A stretch of DNA of 41,661 bases, taken from assembly GCA_964462125.1 (NCBI GenBank), contig CAYWXT010000010.1, positions 1-41,661 on the forward strand. Reading direction: 5' to 3'. The notes under the pieces are model-generated. The model was not told the DNA's origin and ran no database searches. It saw nothing but the letters and a program-made list of their open reading frames with translations. This DNA comes from JAWLFY01 sp964462125. Its GTDB lineage: Bacteria > Planctomycetota > Planctomycetia > Pirellulales > Pirellulaceae. How positions within the stretch are numbered: the stretch's first letter is position 1; each line of letters begins with the position of its first letter. A program made the translations under genes and the position numbers. Shown one piece after another: positions 1 through 7,577 of the stretch.

Positions 1-1536
1 TGCCGAGCCGTCGACGACTGAGACCGTGCCCCCGGCGGAACCTGAGCTGGCGGAGATGATCGTCAGGGATTCGTCCTCGTCGTGACTGTCGTTGGCCAAT
101 ACATCGAGTTCCGTCGCATTGCTGTCCTGGTCGACCCTAAAGCTGTCGTCGTTCGCGGAAACCGGCCCGATGTAACCGTCGACCACTGAGCCGGCAATCG
201 AATACGATCCGAGGCTGCCGTAGTCGCTGTAACCGTCACTGAGCGGGTCCCCTTCGCCGATGCCGGTGACCTCCACGAAGTATTGCCCGGCGGCGAGGGT
301 GGCCGAAAGGCTCGCCGACAGACTGCCGATGGGGTTGGAGTGAACCAGCAGTGTCCCGACGGCGTCGTACAGCGATGCGGCGATATCGAGATTCGGCCCC
401 CGCGGGGCGGGCAGGAAGTCGAGGTCCACGGTTCCGTCGTCGGTCAGGAAGCTGAACACATCGGTGTCGTCGTTGCGTTCGATGATCCCCGAGTCCACTA
501 CGGTCCCTTGATCGACGGTCAGCTCACTGGCCGAGTCGACGTCATCCCCGTGGTCATCGGCACGGTAGCCGAAGCCATTTTGGCCCGTGATGATCGCCAG
601 GTCGTCTTCGGTGTTGCTGGCATCGGCATACTCACCACGGCTCCATTGGGTGAGCGCCTCGTAATAGCCCACGCCCATGATCGGGGCCCAACCGGTCTCA
701 CCGCTGCCGTGCCCGGTGTAGTACTCCTCTGACGGCGATGTCCGTCCGTCGTGATTCAATCCCAACGCGTGTCCCGCTTCGTGGCTGATCGCTTCAGCGG
801 TGTATTTTTCATGGCCATCGCCAAGGTTGTCTTCGAAGACGAACACCGGCGTGTCGCTGCTCCAGTTGAACGAGTCGAGGTAAGCGACCCCGCCGGAACT
901 TTGGGAGAACCATGCCCCGTCGCCGCCGACTACCACGCGGACTCCCCATTCAGTGTCATCCGTTCCGTCTTTGTTCAGCGCATCGAGCGCCGGTGCTTCG
1001 GTCGTGACGTTGACATCGAAGGGAACGTAGTCCTCCGCCACCCGATGCCAGATCGCTTGGATGCGGGACAGTTCAGAGTCGTCAAAGGAGGAGTCGCCGG
1101 TGAAGCTGTAGGCGGGAGTGACGATGTCCTCGCCGCCGGTGAATTGGCTATTCCAGATCGTCTCCGAGGTGACATGTCCCTCGAAGTCGAGATAGATCGT
1201 GTGCGCCGCCCCCGGATTGCTGTGCAATTGGAACGTATCGGCGAGCGTCAAGTCATCGCCGAGCGTGGCCGCTTGGTATTCGGCCGTGTCGGCTTCGAGC
1301 CCCTCGACCGGTTTGGGCAGCACATGAAGCGTATTCCCATCGGCGTCGTGGTGATATCCGACTTCATGGTGGTCGTGGTCGTGGTCGTGGTCGCCCGGTT
1401 CATGAAGGTCCGCCTCGACGTCCATCAATGAGACGCCGCTGAGGACCCTTCGTGTCTCCAAGGCTTCGATGGGGAGAATACGCCGCATGATCCGGCGTCG
1501 TTGAGTACGTAGACGAATCAGAGCCTTTCGTCGCAT
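1..1536 (-). CDS. Secreted metzincin-type metalloprotease with LEPR-XLL export signature (3' end outside window)
   Basis: This open minus-strand frame of 512 codons starts at the ATG at 1536-1534 and has no stop before the window edge, so the protein is C-terminally partial. Residues 26-34 (LETRRVLSG) match the LEPR-XLL signature found near the N-terminus of many exported planctomycete proteins. Residues 49-63 are a His/Asp-rich stretch. The zinc motif HEAGHALGLNHD at residues 252-263 is the metzincin HExxHxxGxxHD, and Met287 in IMGVGYY fits the Met-turn. Residues about 346-455 resemble a bacterial pre-peptidase C-terminal (PPC) domain. The last ~50 residues (DVLANDSHDEDESLTI) begin a cadherin-like repeat. 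I infer an exported or surface zinc protease. A second ATG (Met17) is possible, and no clear Shine-Dalgarno is seen at either. The two plus-strand frames across this region are shadows. Confidence 0.88.
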   Translation of the reverse strand, partial: MRRKALIRLRTQRRRIMRRILPIEALETRRVLSGVSLMDVEADLHEPGDHDHDHDHHEVGYHHDADGNTLHVLPKPVEGLEADTAEYQAATLGDDLTLADTFQLHSNPGAAHTIYLDFEGHVTSETIWNSQFTGGEDIVTPAYSFTGDSSFDDSELSRIQAIWHRVAEDYVPFDVNVTTEAPALDALNKDGTDDTEWGVRVVVGGDGAWFSQSSGGVAYLDSFNWSSDTPVFVFEDNLGDGHEKYTAEAISHEAGHALGLNHDGRTSPSEEYYTGHGSGETGWAPIMGVGYYEALTQWSRGEYADASNTEDDLAIITGQNGFGYRADDHGDDVDSASELTVDQGTVVDSGIIERNDDTDVFSFLTDDGTVDLDFLPAPRGPNLDIAASLYDAVGTLLVHSNPIGSLSASLSATLAAGQYFVEVTGIGEGDPLSDGYSDYGSLGSYSIAGSVVDGYIGPVSANDDSFRVDQDSNATELDVLANDSHDEDESLTIISASSGSAGGTVSVVDGSA

Positions 1537-1659
1537 GGACTGGTTCCCGTCAGTTTAGAAAAAGTGGCATCGCGAAATGACGAGCGCGCCGCACCATCAC
1601 GTTGCGTTCTCCCTTCGGCGGTCTGGCGATCCGCGGGGGCGGACCCATGACTTTGCGTC

Positions 1660-1700
1660 CCGGGGTTACCCCCGGTTTGCCTTTATCGGTGGAGATAAAG
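1660..1700. other. Two adjacent perfect inverted repeats
   Basis: CCGGGG (1660-1665) pairs with CCCCGG (1670-1675) around a 4-nt loop. Five bases later CTTTATC (1681-1687) pairs with GATAAAG (1694-1700) around a 6-nt loop. They lie 124-164 bp upstream of the protease start. They could be a leader structure or an operator. There is no T-tract, so they do not look like an intrinsic terminator. Confidence 0.5.
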
Positions 1701-1830
1701 TGATGGGAATTGGGAACAGCAAGAAGTTGCGGTGAGGCGGCATCGGAACCCTACGCCTCAACGGCCCGATCGGCAAATCGAACGCCGCAATTCCCGAGGG
1801 GGAAGCGTGCAAGCCGTGCCCGCGGCGTCG

Positions 1831-1839
1831 TGTTAGGAT
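1831..1839 (+). promoter_or_regulatory. Extended -10-like promoter element, TGTTAGGAT
   Basis: TG-N-TAGGAT lies about 65 bp upstream of the ATG at 1904. No convincing -35 is seen 16-18 bp upstream. Similar TGnTAGGnT sites precede genes at 3476 and 17410. If it is real, the ATG at 1838 overlaps the promoter and cannot be the start. Confidence 0.4.
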
Positions 1840-1903
1840 GTTGACCGCACAAAACCGGACACGCCAAGTTTCCGTCATGACGCCCCCCAGAGAGATTTCC
1901 CGC

Positions 1904-3367
1904 ATGCGTTCCACCCAACCCCTCCAACCCTCCCGGCTGACCGCCGCCGCAGCGGTCATTGCGATGGCTCTTGCCTTTTGCTCACCCCATTCGCTCGGAT
2001 TTGCGGAGAGCGTGCGTGAGTTTGGCGCCGTCGGAGACGGTGTTGCCGATGACACCGAGGCCATCGAGCGGGCGCTTGCGGAAACCGAAACGGGCCAGTT
2101 GCAATTTCCTCGGGGAGACTACCGGATCACTGAAACGGTGGAGGTTGACCTGAAACAACTCGGACGGATCAGTCTCGACGGATTGGGGGGTACCGGTCGG
2201 GTCACGATGGACGGTCCCGGCCCTGCCTTCCGTTTCACGGGAACGCACCAGGCGACCGCGAACCCATCCGGGTTTTCTGAAGAGACTTGGCAACACGAAC
2301 GGATGCCGCAGATCCGCGGCCTGGAGATCCTGGGCGCCCATCCGGAGGCCGACGGGATCGAGTTTGTGCGGGTAATGCAGCCGACCCTGCAAGGGGTACT
2401 GATCCGTGAAGTCCGCCACGGCGTCCTGCTGTCGACACGCAACCGCAATCTATTGATCGATGCCTGTCACATCTACAACTGTTCCGGCATCGGCATCTAC
2501 TTTGACCATGTCAACCTGCACCAAGCGATCATCCAGGGGAGCCACATCAGTTACTGCGATCGCGGGGGGATCAAGATTGTCGACGGCGAAATCCGCAACC
2601 TGCAGATCACTGGTAACGACATTGAATACAACTACGACCGGGAGGCGGATGCGTCGGCCGATGTTTGGTTCGACCTTGCCAACGGCACGGTCGCTGAAGG
2701 GACGATCACCAGCAACACGATCCAGGCTCAGCCGAGCCCCGGGGGTGCGAATATCCGATTTGTCGGACCGGAAGAGTCGAGTCACCGGACGCCGATGTCG
2801 ATGTGGACGATCAGCGGCAACGTGATCGGGAACCAAGAGGTCAACCTCGATCTGGTCCGATGCCGGGGGATCGCGATTACCGGGAACCACATTTATTCTG
2901 GCCAACAGCGGTCGCTGGTCCTCGACGACTGCCGGCACATCGTGGTCGGTCCCAACTCACTTGACCAAAGCCATAACGAGGGGCGTGGGATGAGTAACGG
3001 GGTGACCGTTGAAGCGTCTCGCGGGATCACCATCAGCAGCCTGGTGCTTGACAATTGTGCGGCCGGCAATGCGGAGGTCGGTGGTGCGGTGGAGGTCCTT
3101 GACAGCCGCGAGGTGACGATCGCCGACTGCCAGATTCTCGATCCGCATGTGCGGGGCATTTGGGCCAGCGGCAGCCGGAATCTGCAGCTCACCGGGAACA
3201 CGATCGTCGAACACGCCGATCCGCCGCGAATGTTGGCGTCGATTGAAGTCCGCCAGCCGGCGGGGGCAACCGTGGTGCGAGACAACTTGGTTGCCGCTGG
3301 GAAGCAGGGGGGAGTGGTGGTCGATCGCGATTCGGTCATCCAACGCGACAACCATCCGGCCGACTGA
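1904..3367 (+). CDS. Secreted right-handed beta-helix (pectate-lyase-superfamily) protein
   Basis: The 487-residue product has a signal peptide (hydrophobic core about residues 12-25, probable cleavage near 34). EFGAVGDGVADDTEAI at 39-54 is the typical opening of the Pectate_lyase_3 / GH28-like beta-helix superfamily. The rest is a regular succession of short strands with Asn-rich turns (ITGNDIEY, ISGNVIGN, ITGNHIYS, LTGNTIVE), as expected for stacked beta-helix coils. Members act on polysaccharides or bind surface glycans. No specific catalytic residues are identifiable by eye, so the substrate is unknown. I chose the ATG at 1904 because it is followed directly by the signal peptide and preceded by an AGAGAG stretch. 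In-frame ATGs at 1838 and 1877 are alternatives. Confidence 0.85.
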   Translation: MRSTQPLQPSRLTAAAAVIAMALAFCSPHSLGFAESVREFGAVGDGVADDTEAIERALAETETGQLQFPRGDYRITETVEVDLKQLGRISLDGLGGTGRVTMDGPGPAFRFTGTHQATANPSGFSEETWQHERMPQIRGLEILGAHPEADGIEFVRVMQPTLQGVLIREVRHGVLLSTRNRNLLIDACHIYNCSGIGIYFDHVNLHQAIIQGSHISYCDRGGIKIVDGEIRNLQITGNDIEYNYDREADASADVWFDLANGTVAEGTITSNTIQAQPSPGGANIRFVGPEESSHRTPMSMWTISGNVIGNQEVNLDLVRCRGIAITGNHIYSGQQRSLVLDDCRHIVVGPNSLDQSHNEGRGMSNGVTVEASRGITISSLVLDNCAAGNAEVGGAVEVLDSREVTIADCQILDPHVRGIWASGSRNLQLTGNTIVEHADPPRMLASIEVRQPAGATVVRDNLVAAGKQGGVVVDRDSVIQRDNHPAD

Positions 3368-3407
3368 GTGGTCGCCCGGGTGCTATGTGAACAGTTCGGA
3401 CAGCCCA

Positions 3408-3436
3408 CTGACTCGTGTTGGCGGCCGTGTTAGGCT
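3408..3436 (+). promoter_or_regulatory. Candidate sigma70-type promoter of the kinase gene
   Basis: CTGACT (3408-3413), a 17-bp spacer, then TAGGCT (3431-3436) preceded by TG at 3428-3429 (extended -10). The predicted transcript start is near 3443, leaving about 33 nt of leader to the chosen ATG at 3476. Confidence 0.45.
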
Positions 3437-3475
3437 CTGGCAATGAACGGAACGTCACCCCGATTTGAGGAGCGC

Positions 3476-4690
3476 ATGAAATCGAACCCGAACGACCGGT
3501 CTTCCCGCACAGCCAAGGTCGAGGACCTGGAGGTCAAGGACGCCCAGCTGATCTTCACCAATGTCTGGAACCGGTTGGAGTCAGAGTTCGGCCATGACAA
3601 CCTTCGCTTTGCCAAGGAAATCATCCTGCTCGGCGGTGCCCCCGGAGCTGGGAAGGGAACGCACACCGAGTTCATTGCCAAGGCCCGTGGGTTGACCTGC
3701 CCGCCGATCGTCGTCAGCGCCTTGCTCGATACGCCGGAAGCCCGGCGGATCAAGGAAGCCGGCGGGATGGTTGGGGACCGGGAGGTGATCGAGATCGTCT
3801 TCCGGAAACTGCTCGAGGAGGAATACCGCGATGGCTGCATCCTGGATGGGTTCCCTCGGACGCGCGTTCAGGTGGAATGCCTGAAACTGCTGGTGGAGAA
3901 GATGAACCAGCTGTACCGCGAGTACCACACGACCCCTTTGGCGATCAACTTCCGTAAGCCGACGGTGCATGTGATGGTGTTGTTCGTCGACGAGAAGACC
4001 AGTATCGAGCGGCAGTTGAAGCGGGGCCGTGAGGTGGCCGAGCACAACGCGAAAGTACGGGCCGAGGGAGGGACGGATCTGCTCGAGGAGCGCGCGACCG
4101 ACCTCGATCCGGCGACGGCAAAACAGCGCTACCGCGTCTTCAAAGAACGAACCTGGGACGCGCTGCAGTCGCTCAAGGAGGTCTTTCACTATCACTTCAT
4201 CAACGCGCAGGGCGATCTCCATGAGGTCGAACAGAACATCCTCAAGGAACTGGAGTACCAGTCATCGCTGGAACTCGACCCGGCGACTCACGACGCGGTC
4301 CGCCACATCGCCTTGGCCAGCGAAATCGTCGTGCATGCCCGCCAGGAACTGGTCAAACGGATGGACAGCTATGCGCTGGAGCACGGGGAACTGTTCCGCG
4401 AGGTGATCGAGTTGATCGAGAATCGGTTCATGCCGATCATCAAACGGCATGCCATCCCAGGGCTCGCGGTAGTCAACTCGGAAGACCCCGTGTTCGAGGA
4501 TTCGCTCGCCTTGGCAATGGTGATCGATATCTTTGCCGAACGAGGCTACCGGGCAGTCGCCAACATCAACCGCACGCAGATTCCCGAACGATTCGATTTG
4601 AAGACGGGTGAGGTTCATCATTCAACCAAGAAGATCTATCGCTTCCAGATACGTTTCGCCGGGTCCGATATCCGCCGCGGCGTCCGTTAG
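3476..4690 (+). CDS. Adenylate-kinase-like nucleoside monophosphate kinase with long C-terminal extension
   Basis: The product is 404 aa, about twice the length of a normal adenylate kinase (~215 aa). The P-loop GAPGAGKGT is at residues 54-62. DGFPRTRVQ follows in the place of the conserved adenylate-kinase DGFPR motif, and an Arg-rich segment (RQLKRGRE) precedes a possible lid. The C-terminal ~170 residues are not recognised and look alpha/beta. The likely reaction is phosphoryl transfer between ATP and an NMP, but the specificity cannot be told. The ATG at 3476 is preceded by GAGGAG at good spacing. The upstream in-frame ATG at 3443 has no Shine-Dalgarno and sits at the predicted transcription start. 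The gene is monocistronic as far as can be seen. Confidence 0.8.
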   Translation: MKSNPNDRSSRTAKVEDLEVKDAQLIFTNVWNRLESEFGHDNLRFAKEIILLGGAPGAGKGTHTEFIAKARGLTCPPIVVSALLDTPEARRIKEAGGMVGDREVIEIVFRKLLEEEYRDGCILDGFPRTRVQVECLKLLVEKMNQLYREYHTTPLAINFRKPTVHVMVLFVDEKTSIERQLKRGREVAEHNAKVRAEGGTDLLEERATDLDPATAKQRYRVFKERTWDALQSLKEVFHYHFINAQGDLHEVEQNILKELEYQSSLELDPATHDAVRHIALASEIVVHARQELVKRMDSYALEHGELFREVIELIENRFMPIIKRHAIPGLAVVNSEDPVFEDSLALAMVIDIFAERGYRAVANINRTQIPERFDLKTGEVHHSTKKIYRFQIRFAGSDIRRGVR

Positions 4691-4830
4691 GACTCGTCCT
4701 TAGGCACAATCGCGTGGGCGCGTTGGTCGAGCGGACGGGCGTGTTGGTGAGCCGCCTCAGCGGCACCCGTTGACTCCCAGGGCCGAATCGCCAACGCTTG
4801 ATGCGGATTCGTTGGGGTGCTTCCCCGGAG

Positions 4831-4875
4831 TGGAAGGTCATCGAGTGGAAGGTCATTGAATGGAAGGTCGTCGTG
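4831..4875 (+). repeat. Three tandem 15-bp units, each carrying GGAAGG
   Basis: Units start at 4831, 4846 and 4861 with the pattern TGGAAGGTC followed by a variable tail. Each unit holds a GGAAGG Shine-Dalgarno-like core. After the gap, the copy at 5017-5022 lies 8 nt before the chosen ATG of the DUF2760 gene. The repeat number may be wrong because the gap falls next to it. Confidence 0.7.
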
Positions 4876-4903
4876 ATGAGATTGGGGATTGCACTGCGGG
4901 CTT
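4849..4903 (+). repeat. Left copy of 55-bp sequence duplicated across the gap
   Basis: Identical base for base to 5004-5058 on the other side of the Ns. The duplication most likely reflects a contig-end overlap rather than biology. Confidence 0.9.
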
Positions 4904-5003
4904 NNNNNNNNNNNNNNNNNNNNNNNNNNNNNNNNNNNNNNNNNNNNNNNNNNNNNNNNNNNNNNNNNNNNNNNNNNNNNNNNNNNNNNNNNNNNNNNNN
5001 NNN
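4904..5003. other. Assembly gap of exactly 100 N
   Basis: The run of exactly 100 Ns is the conventional filler for a scaffold join of unknown length. Both flanks carry the same 55 bp. Confidence 0.98.
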
Positions 5004-5058
5004 AAGGTCATTGAATGGAAGGTCGTCGTGATGAGATTGGGGATTGCACTGCGGGCTT
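5004..5058 (+). repeat. Right copy of 55-bp sequence duplicated across the gap
   Basis: Identical to 4849-4903. It contains the Shine-Dalgarno and first ~9 codons of the DUF2760 gene, so the left copy repeats the start of that gene. Confidence 0.9.
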
Positions 5059-5582
5059 TCTGGACCGCGTTGGTGGATCGCGAGAAGGCGGCGCAGATCG
5101 AACAGGTGCTCCAAGGCCAACTTGCGATCGGCCGACCTTCGCCGGAGGAAGGCGCTCCGGCGGAGACAGCCGCTCCAGCTGCTGGGCCGGCGGCACCATC
5201 GCGGCCGGCGCGCGACCCGGCGGTCACGCTGTTGGCGGCGCTGCAGCGGGAAGCCCGGCTGGTCGATTTGATCCAGGAAGATCTGGCCAAGTATTCGGAT
5301 GCTCAGATCGGCGCCGCAGCGCGGCCTTGTTTGCAACAGTGCGCCGGCGTCCTTGAGCGTTGGTTCGAAATCCGCCCCCTGCTCGATGCCGCCGATGGGG
5401 ACTTGGTGGATGTTCCCGACAACCCCTCGCCCACACGATTTCAGTGGGTCGGGGAAGGCATCGATTCCTCGGGCAAGCTGGTTCATCACGGCTGGCAGGC
5501 GACCAAGGTCGATCTGCCGCAGTGGACGGGGGACGACGCGGACGCCCGGGTCATCGCCCCCGCTCAGATTCAGGCCCCGTAG
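5031..5582 (+). CDS. DUF2760-type protein linked to Hsp70 genes
   Basis: The 183-residue product begins MRLGIALRAFWTALVD and has a Pro/Ala-rich linker (about residues 36-63). A conserved C-terminal half follows: TLLAALQREARLVDLIQEDL, then YSDAQIGAAAR, then LVHHGWQATKVDLPQW. This pattern matches DUF2760, a family of unknown function that repeatedly sits beside Hsp70-like genes. The N-terminal helix may anchor it at the membrane. It lies 60 bp upstream of the first Hsp70 gene, same strand, and probably in one transcript. GGAAGG (5017-5022) precedes the ATG at 5031 by 8 nt. Reading through the Ns to an earlier start is not justified. Confidence 0.85.
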   Translation: MRLGIALRAFWTALVDREKAAQIEQVLQGQLAIGRPSPEEGAPAETAAPAAGPAAPSRPARDPAVTLLAALQREARLVDLIQEDLAKYSDAQIGAAARPCLQQCAGVLERWFEIRPLLDAADGDLVDVPDNPSPTRFQWVGEGIDSSGKLVHHGWQATKVDLPQWTGDDADARVIAPAQIQAP

Positions 5583-5642
5583 ACCGGTGCGCGCCCTGCC
5601 GTCTGGTTTTGTCCCCCTCCAGTTGAAAGCAACTTCCCTGAC

Positions 5643-7544
5643 ATGGCCGCACGTTTTTCCATTGGCATCGACCTGGGGACCACCAACTCGGTCGTCGCCT
5701 ACGCGCCGTTACCCACTGAGGGGCCGCGTTCGGAGCCGAGATTGGAATTGCTCCCGATCCCCCAGCTGATCGGGCCGGGGGAGATCGAGTCCCGGTGGTC
5801 ACTGCCATCGTTTCTGTACTTGCCGCGTGAGTCCGAACTCGATGCGCTCCGTTTTCCGTTGGTGGATGATCCAGAGCAGGGGGTGGTGGGGCATTACGCG
5901 CGGGCGGAGGCGGCGGAGAATCCGCAGCGGGTGGTGGTGGCGGCCAAGAGTTGGCTCTGCCACGGCCGGGTCGGGCGTACCGAAGCGGTCTTGCCCTGGC
6001 AATCCCCGCCGGAGATTTCCAAGGTTTCCGCCTTCGACTGCACCCGGCGGTTCCTCTCGCACCTGGTCGCCTCCTGGCACGAGGCGCATCCTGACGCTCC
6101 GATCTCGGAACAGTCGGTCGTATTGACGGTGCCAGCATCGTTTGATCCGGCTGCTCGGGACCTGACCCGCCAGGCGGCGGTCGAGGCGGGGCTTCCGGAA
6201 CATTTCGTCCTGTTGGAGGAACCACAGGCGGCCGTCTACCGCTGGCTTGCCGCCCATACCGAAACGTGGCGGGAGTCACTCACCGCGGGGGACGTTTTGC
6301 TGGTCGTCGACGTCGGTGGCGGGACAACCGACTTGACGCTGGTGACCGTTGACCAGGAGGCGGGGGAATTCCAGCTGCGCCGACTCGCCGTGGGCAACCA
6401 CCTGTTGCTCGGGGGCGATAACATGGACCTGGCGGTCGCCCACCACGTCAGCGAGCGGCTGCGCGGGGAGGGGCACGATCTGGACCCGTGGCAAAGTGTC
6501 TCCCTGTGGCATGCCTGCCGAGACGCGAAGGAAATGCTGCTTCGCGAAGACGGCCCGAAGGAACAGACGATCTCGGTGCTCGGCCGCGGCAGTTCCCTGA
6601 TCGGCGGCACGATCTCGACGACACTTTCGAGCGACGAGATACGACAACTAATCGTCGACGGATTCTTTCCCGTTTGTCGCGTGACCGACCGGCCCGAGCG
6701 GCAGCTGAGTTCCGGTTTCCAGGACATCGGGCTCCCCTACGAAGCCGACCCGGCGATCACCAAGCAGGTCGCCGCCTTTTTGATCGATCATGCAGCGACT
6801 GGAACCGACGCTGACAGGCCAGCCGGCGCGGAAGCGGCGTCAGCGCCACGGGGGAAGACCCCTCACCCTCTCCCCCGCAACGCCGGAGGCGAGCGGACAG
6901 AAGAAGCTGGTTGGGATCGTCATCTCAGTCCCAGCCATCTGTTATTCAACGGTGGCGTGTTCCGCAGTGCAACGCTGCAGGGTCGGATGCGTGAGGTGAT
7001 TGAGAGCTGGTGTTCGTCACCGCCGACGGTTCTGGGAGGCGAGACCGATCTCGACTCGGCCGTCGCGATCGGCGCCGCGTACTATGGCTGGTCGAAACAG
7101 GCCGGCGGGATTCGCATTCGCGGTGGAACGGCTCGTTCCTATTACATCGGCATCGAAACCGCTGGGCTGGCGATTCCCGGCGCCCCGCGGCCGCTGCGGG
7201 CCCTGTGCGTCGCGTCGCAGGGAATGGAGGAGGGAACCGAGGCGGCGGTGCCGGGCGAAGAGGTCGGGCTGGTCGTCGGTGCGCCCGGGCGATTCCGCTT
7301 CTTCTCGTCCACGGTTCGTCCCGAAGACACCGTCGGCACCAAGCTTGGTCGCTGGTCCGACGGCGAGCTGGTCGAGAGCGAGCCGATCGAGTTGACCCTG
7401 ACGCGCGAGTCGGCGGGCGAAGAACCTTTCGTGCCGGTTCGCTTCGTCAGTCGAGTGACAGAGCTGGGGATGTTCGAGTTGTGGTGTCATCACACCCGCG
7501 GGGAGGAGCAATGGAAAATGGAATTCAATGTTCGCGACCGTTGA
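5643..7544 (+). CDS. Hsp70-family (DnaK/YegD-like) ATPase
   Basis: This is a 633-residue actin-fold ATPase. Phosphate-1 motif IGIDLGTTNSVV is near the N-terminus (about 8-19), VLTVPASFD and LLEEPQAAVYRW lie in the middle, phosphate-2 VVDVGGGTTDLTL at about 223-235, and LLFNGGVF at about 435. The C-terminal ~170 residues take the place of the substrate-binding domain but lack the usual DnaK lid, as in YegD-like proteins. Between about residues 383 and 431 there is an extra low-complexity stretch that the neighbouring paralogue lacks (see repeat at 6848-6905). It is the second gene of the DUF2760-Hsp70-Hsp70 cluster. The client is unknown. Confidence 0.9.
   Translation: MAARFSIGIDLGTTNSVVAYAPLPTEGPRSEPRLELLPIPQLIGPGEIESRWSLPSFLYLPRESELDALRFPLVDDPEQGVVGHYARAEAAENPQRVVVAAKSWLCHGRVGRTEAVLPWQSPPEISKVSAFDCTRRFLSHLVASWHEAHPDAPISEQSVVLTVPASFDPAARDLTRQAAVEAGLPEHFVLLEEPQAAVYRWLAAHTETWRESLTAGDVLLVVDVGGGTTDLTLVTVDQEAGEFQLRRLAVGNHLLLGGDNMDLAVAHHVSERLRGEGHDLDPWQSVSLWHACRDAKEMLLREDGPKEQTISVLGRGSSLIGGTISTTLSSDEIRQLIVDGFFPVCRVTDRPERQLSSGFQDIGLPYEADPAITKQVAAFLIDHAATGTDADRPAGAEAASAPRGKTPHPLPRNAGGERTEEAGWDRHLSPSHLLFNGGVFRSATLQGRMREVIESWCSSPPTVLGGETDLDSAVAIGAAYYGWSKQAGGIRIRGGTARSYYIGIETAGLAIPGAPRPLRALCVASQGMEEGTEAAVPGEEVGLVVGAPGRFRFFSSTVRPEDTVGTKLGRWSDGELVESEPIELTLTRESAGEEPFVPVRFVSRVTELGMFELWCHHTRGEEQWKMEFNVRDR
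6848..6905 (+). repeat. Probable dispersed intergenic-type repeat inserted in frame in the Hsp70 gene
   Basis: The stretch reads through CCCTCACCCTCTCCCCC and then a GGAGGCGAGCGG segment. That composition is typical of short dispersed extragenic repeats and unlike the flanking coding sequence. It adds roughly 30 residues (KTPHPLPRNAGGER and neighbours) exactly where the paralogous Hsp70 has a short acidic linker. Being in frame, it leaves both flanking Hsp70 motifs intact. Its repeat status in this genome is inferred. Confidence 0.45.
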
Positions 7545-7577
7545 TGCCGGCCACGTTTCAACCCTGCGAGGTCTGAC

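Larger units (their letters stand above)
1537..1903. other. Divergent intergenic region between protease and beta-helix genes
   Basis: About 370 bp with no supportable gene. It must carry the promoters of both divergent genes. It holds two adjacent perfect hairpins (1660-1675 and 1681-1700) and an extended -10-like site at 1831-1839, listed separately. Confidence 0.6.
4691..5030 (+). other. Region upstream of DUF2760 gene containing assembly gap
   Basis: No gene is supportable in the 240 resolved bases here. It contains a 15-bp tandem repeat (4831-4875), 100 Ns, and a duplicated 55-bp flank. Frames called across the Ns are not meaningful. Confidence 0.7.

Noticed and set aside
283..1431. Two plus-strand frames (149 and 226 codons)
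   Set aside because: They lie opposite the partial metzincin protease, whose minus-strand frame carries clear family motifs. The plus-strand products are unrecognisable and Val/Gly/Arg-rich, as expected of shadows in GC-rich DNA.
4798..5031. Gene frames running through the Ns
   Set aside because: They rely on undetermined bases and on a duplicated 55-bp flank. The DUF2760 family start fits the ATG at 5031.
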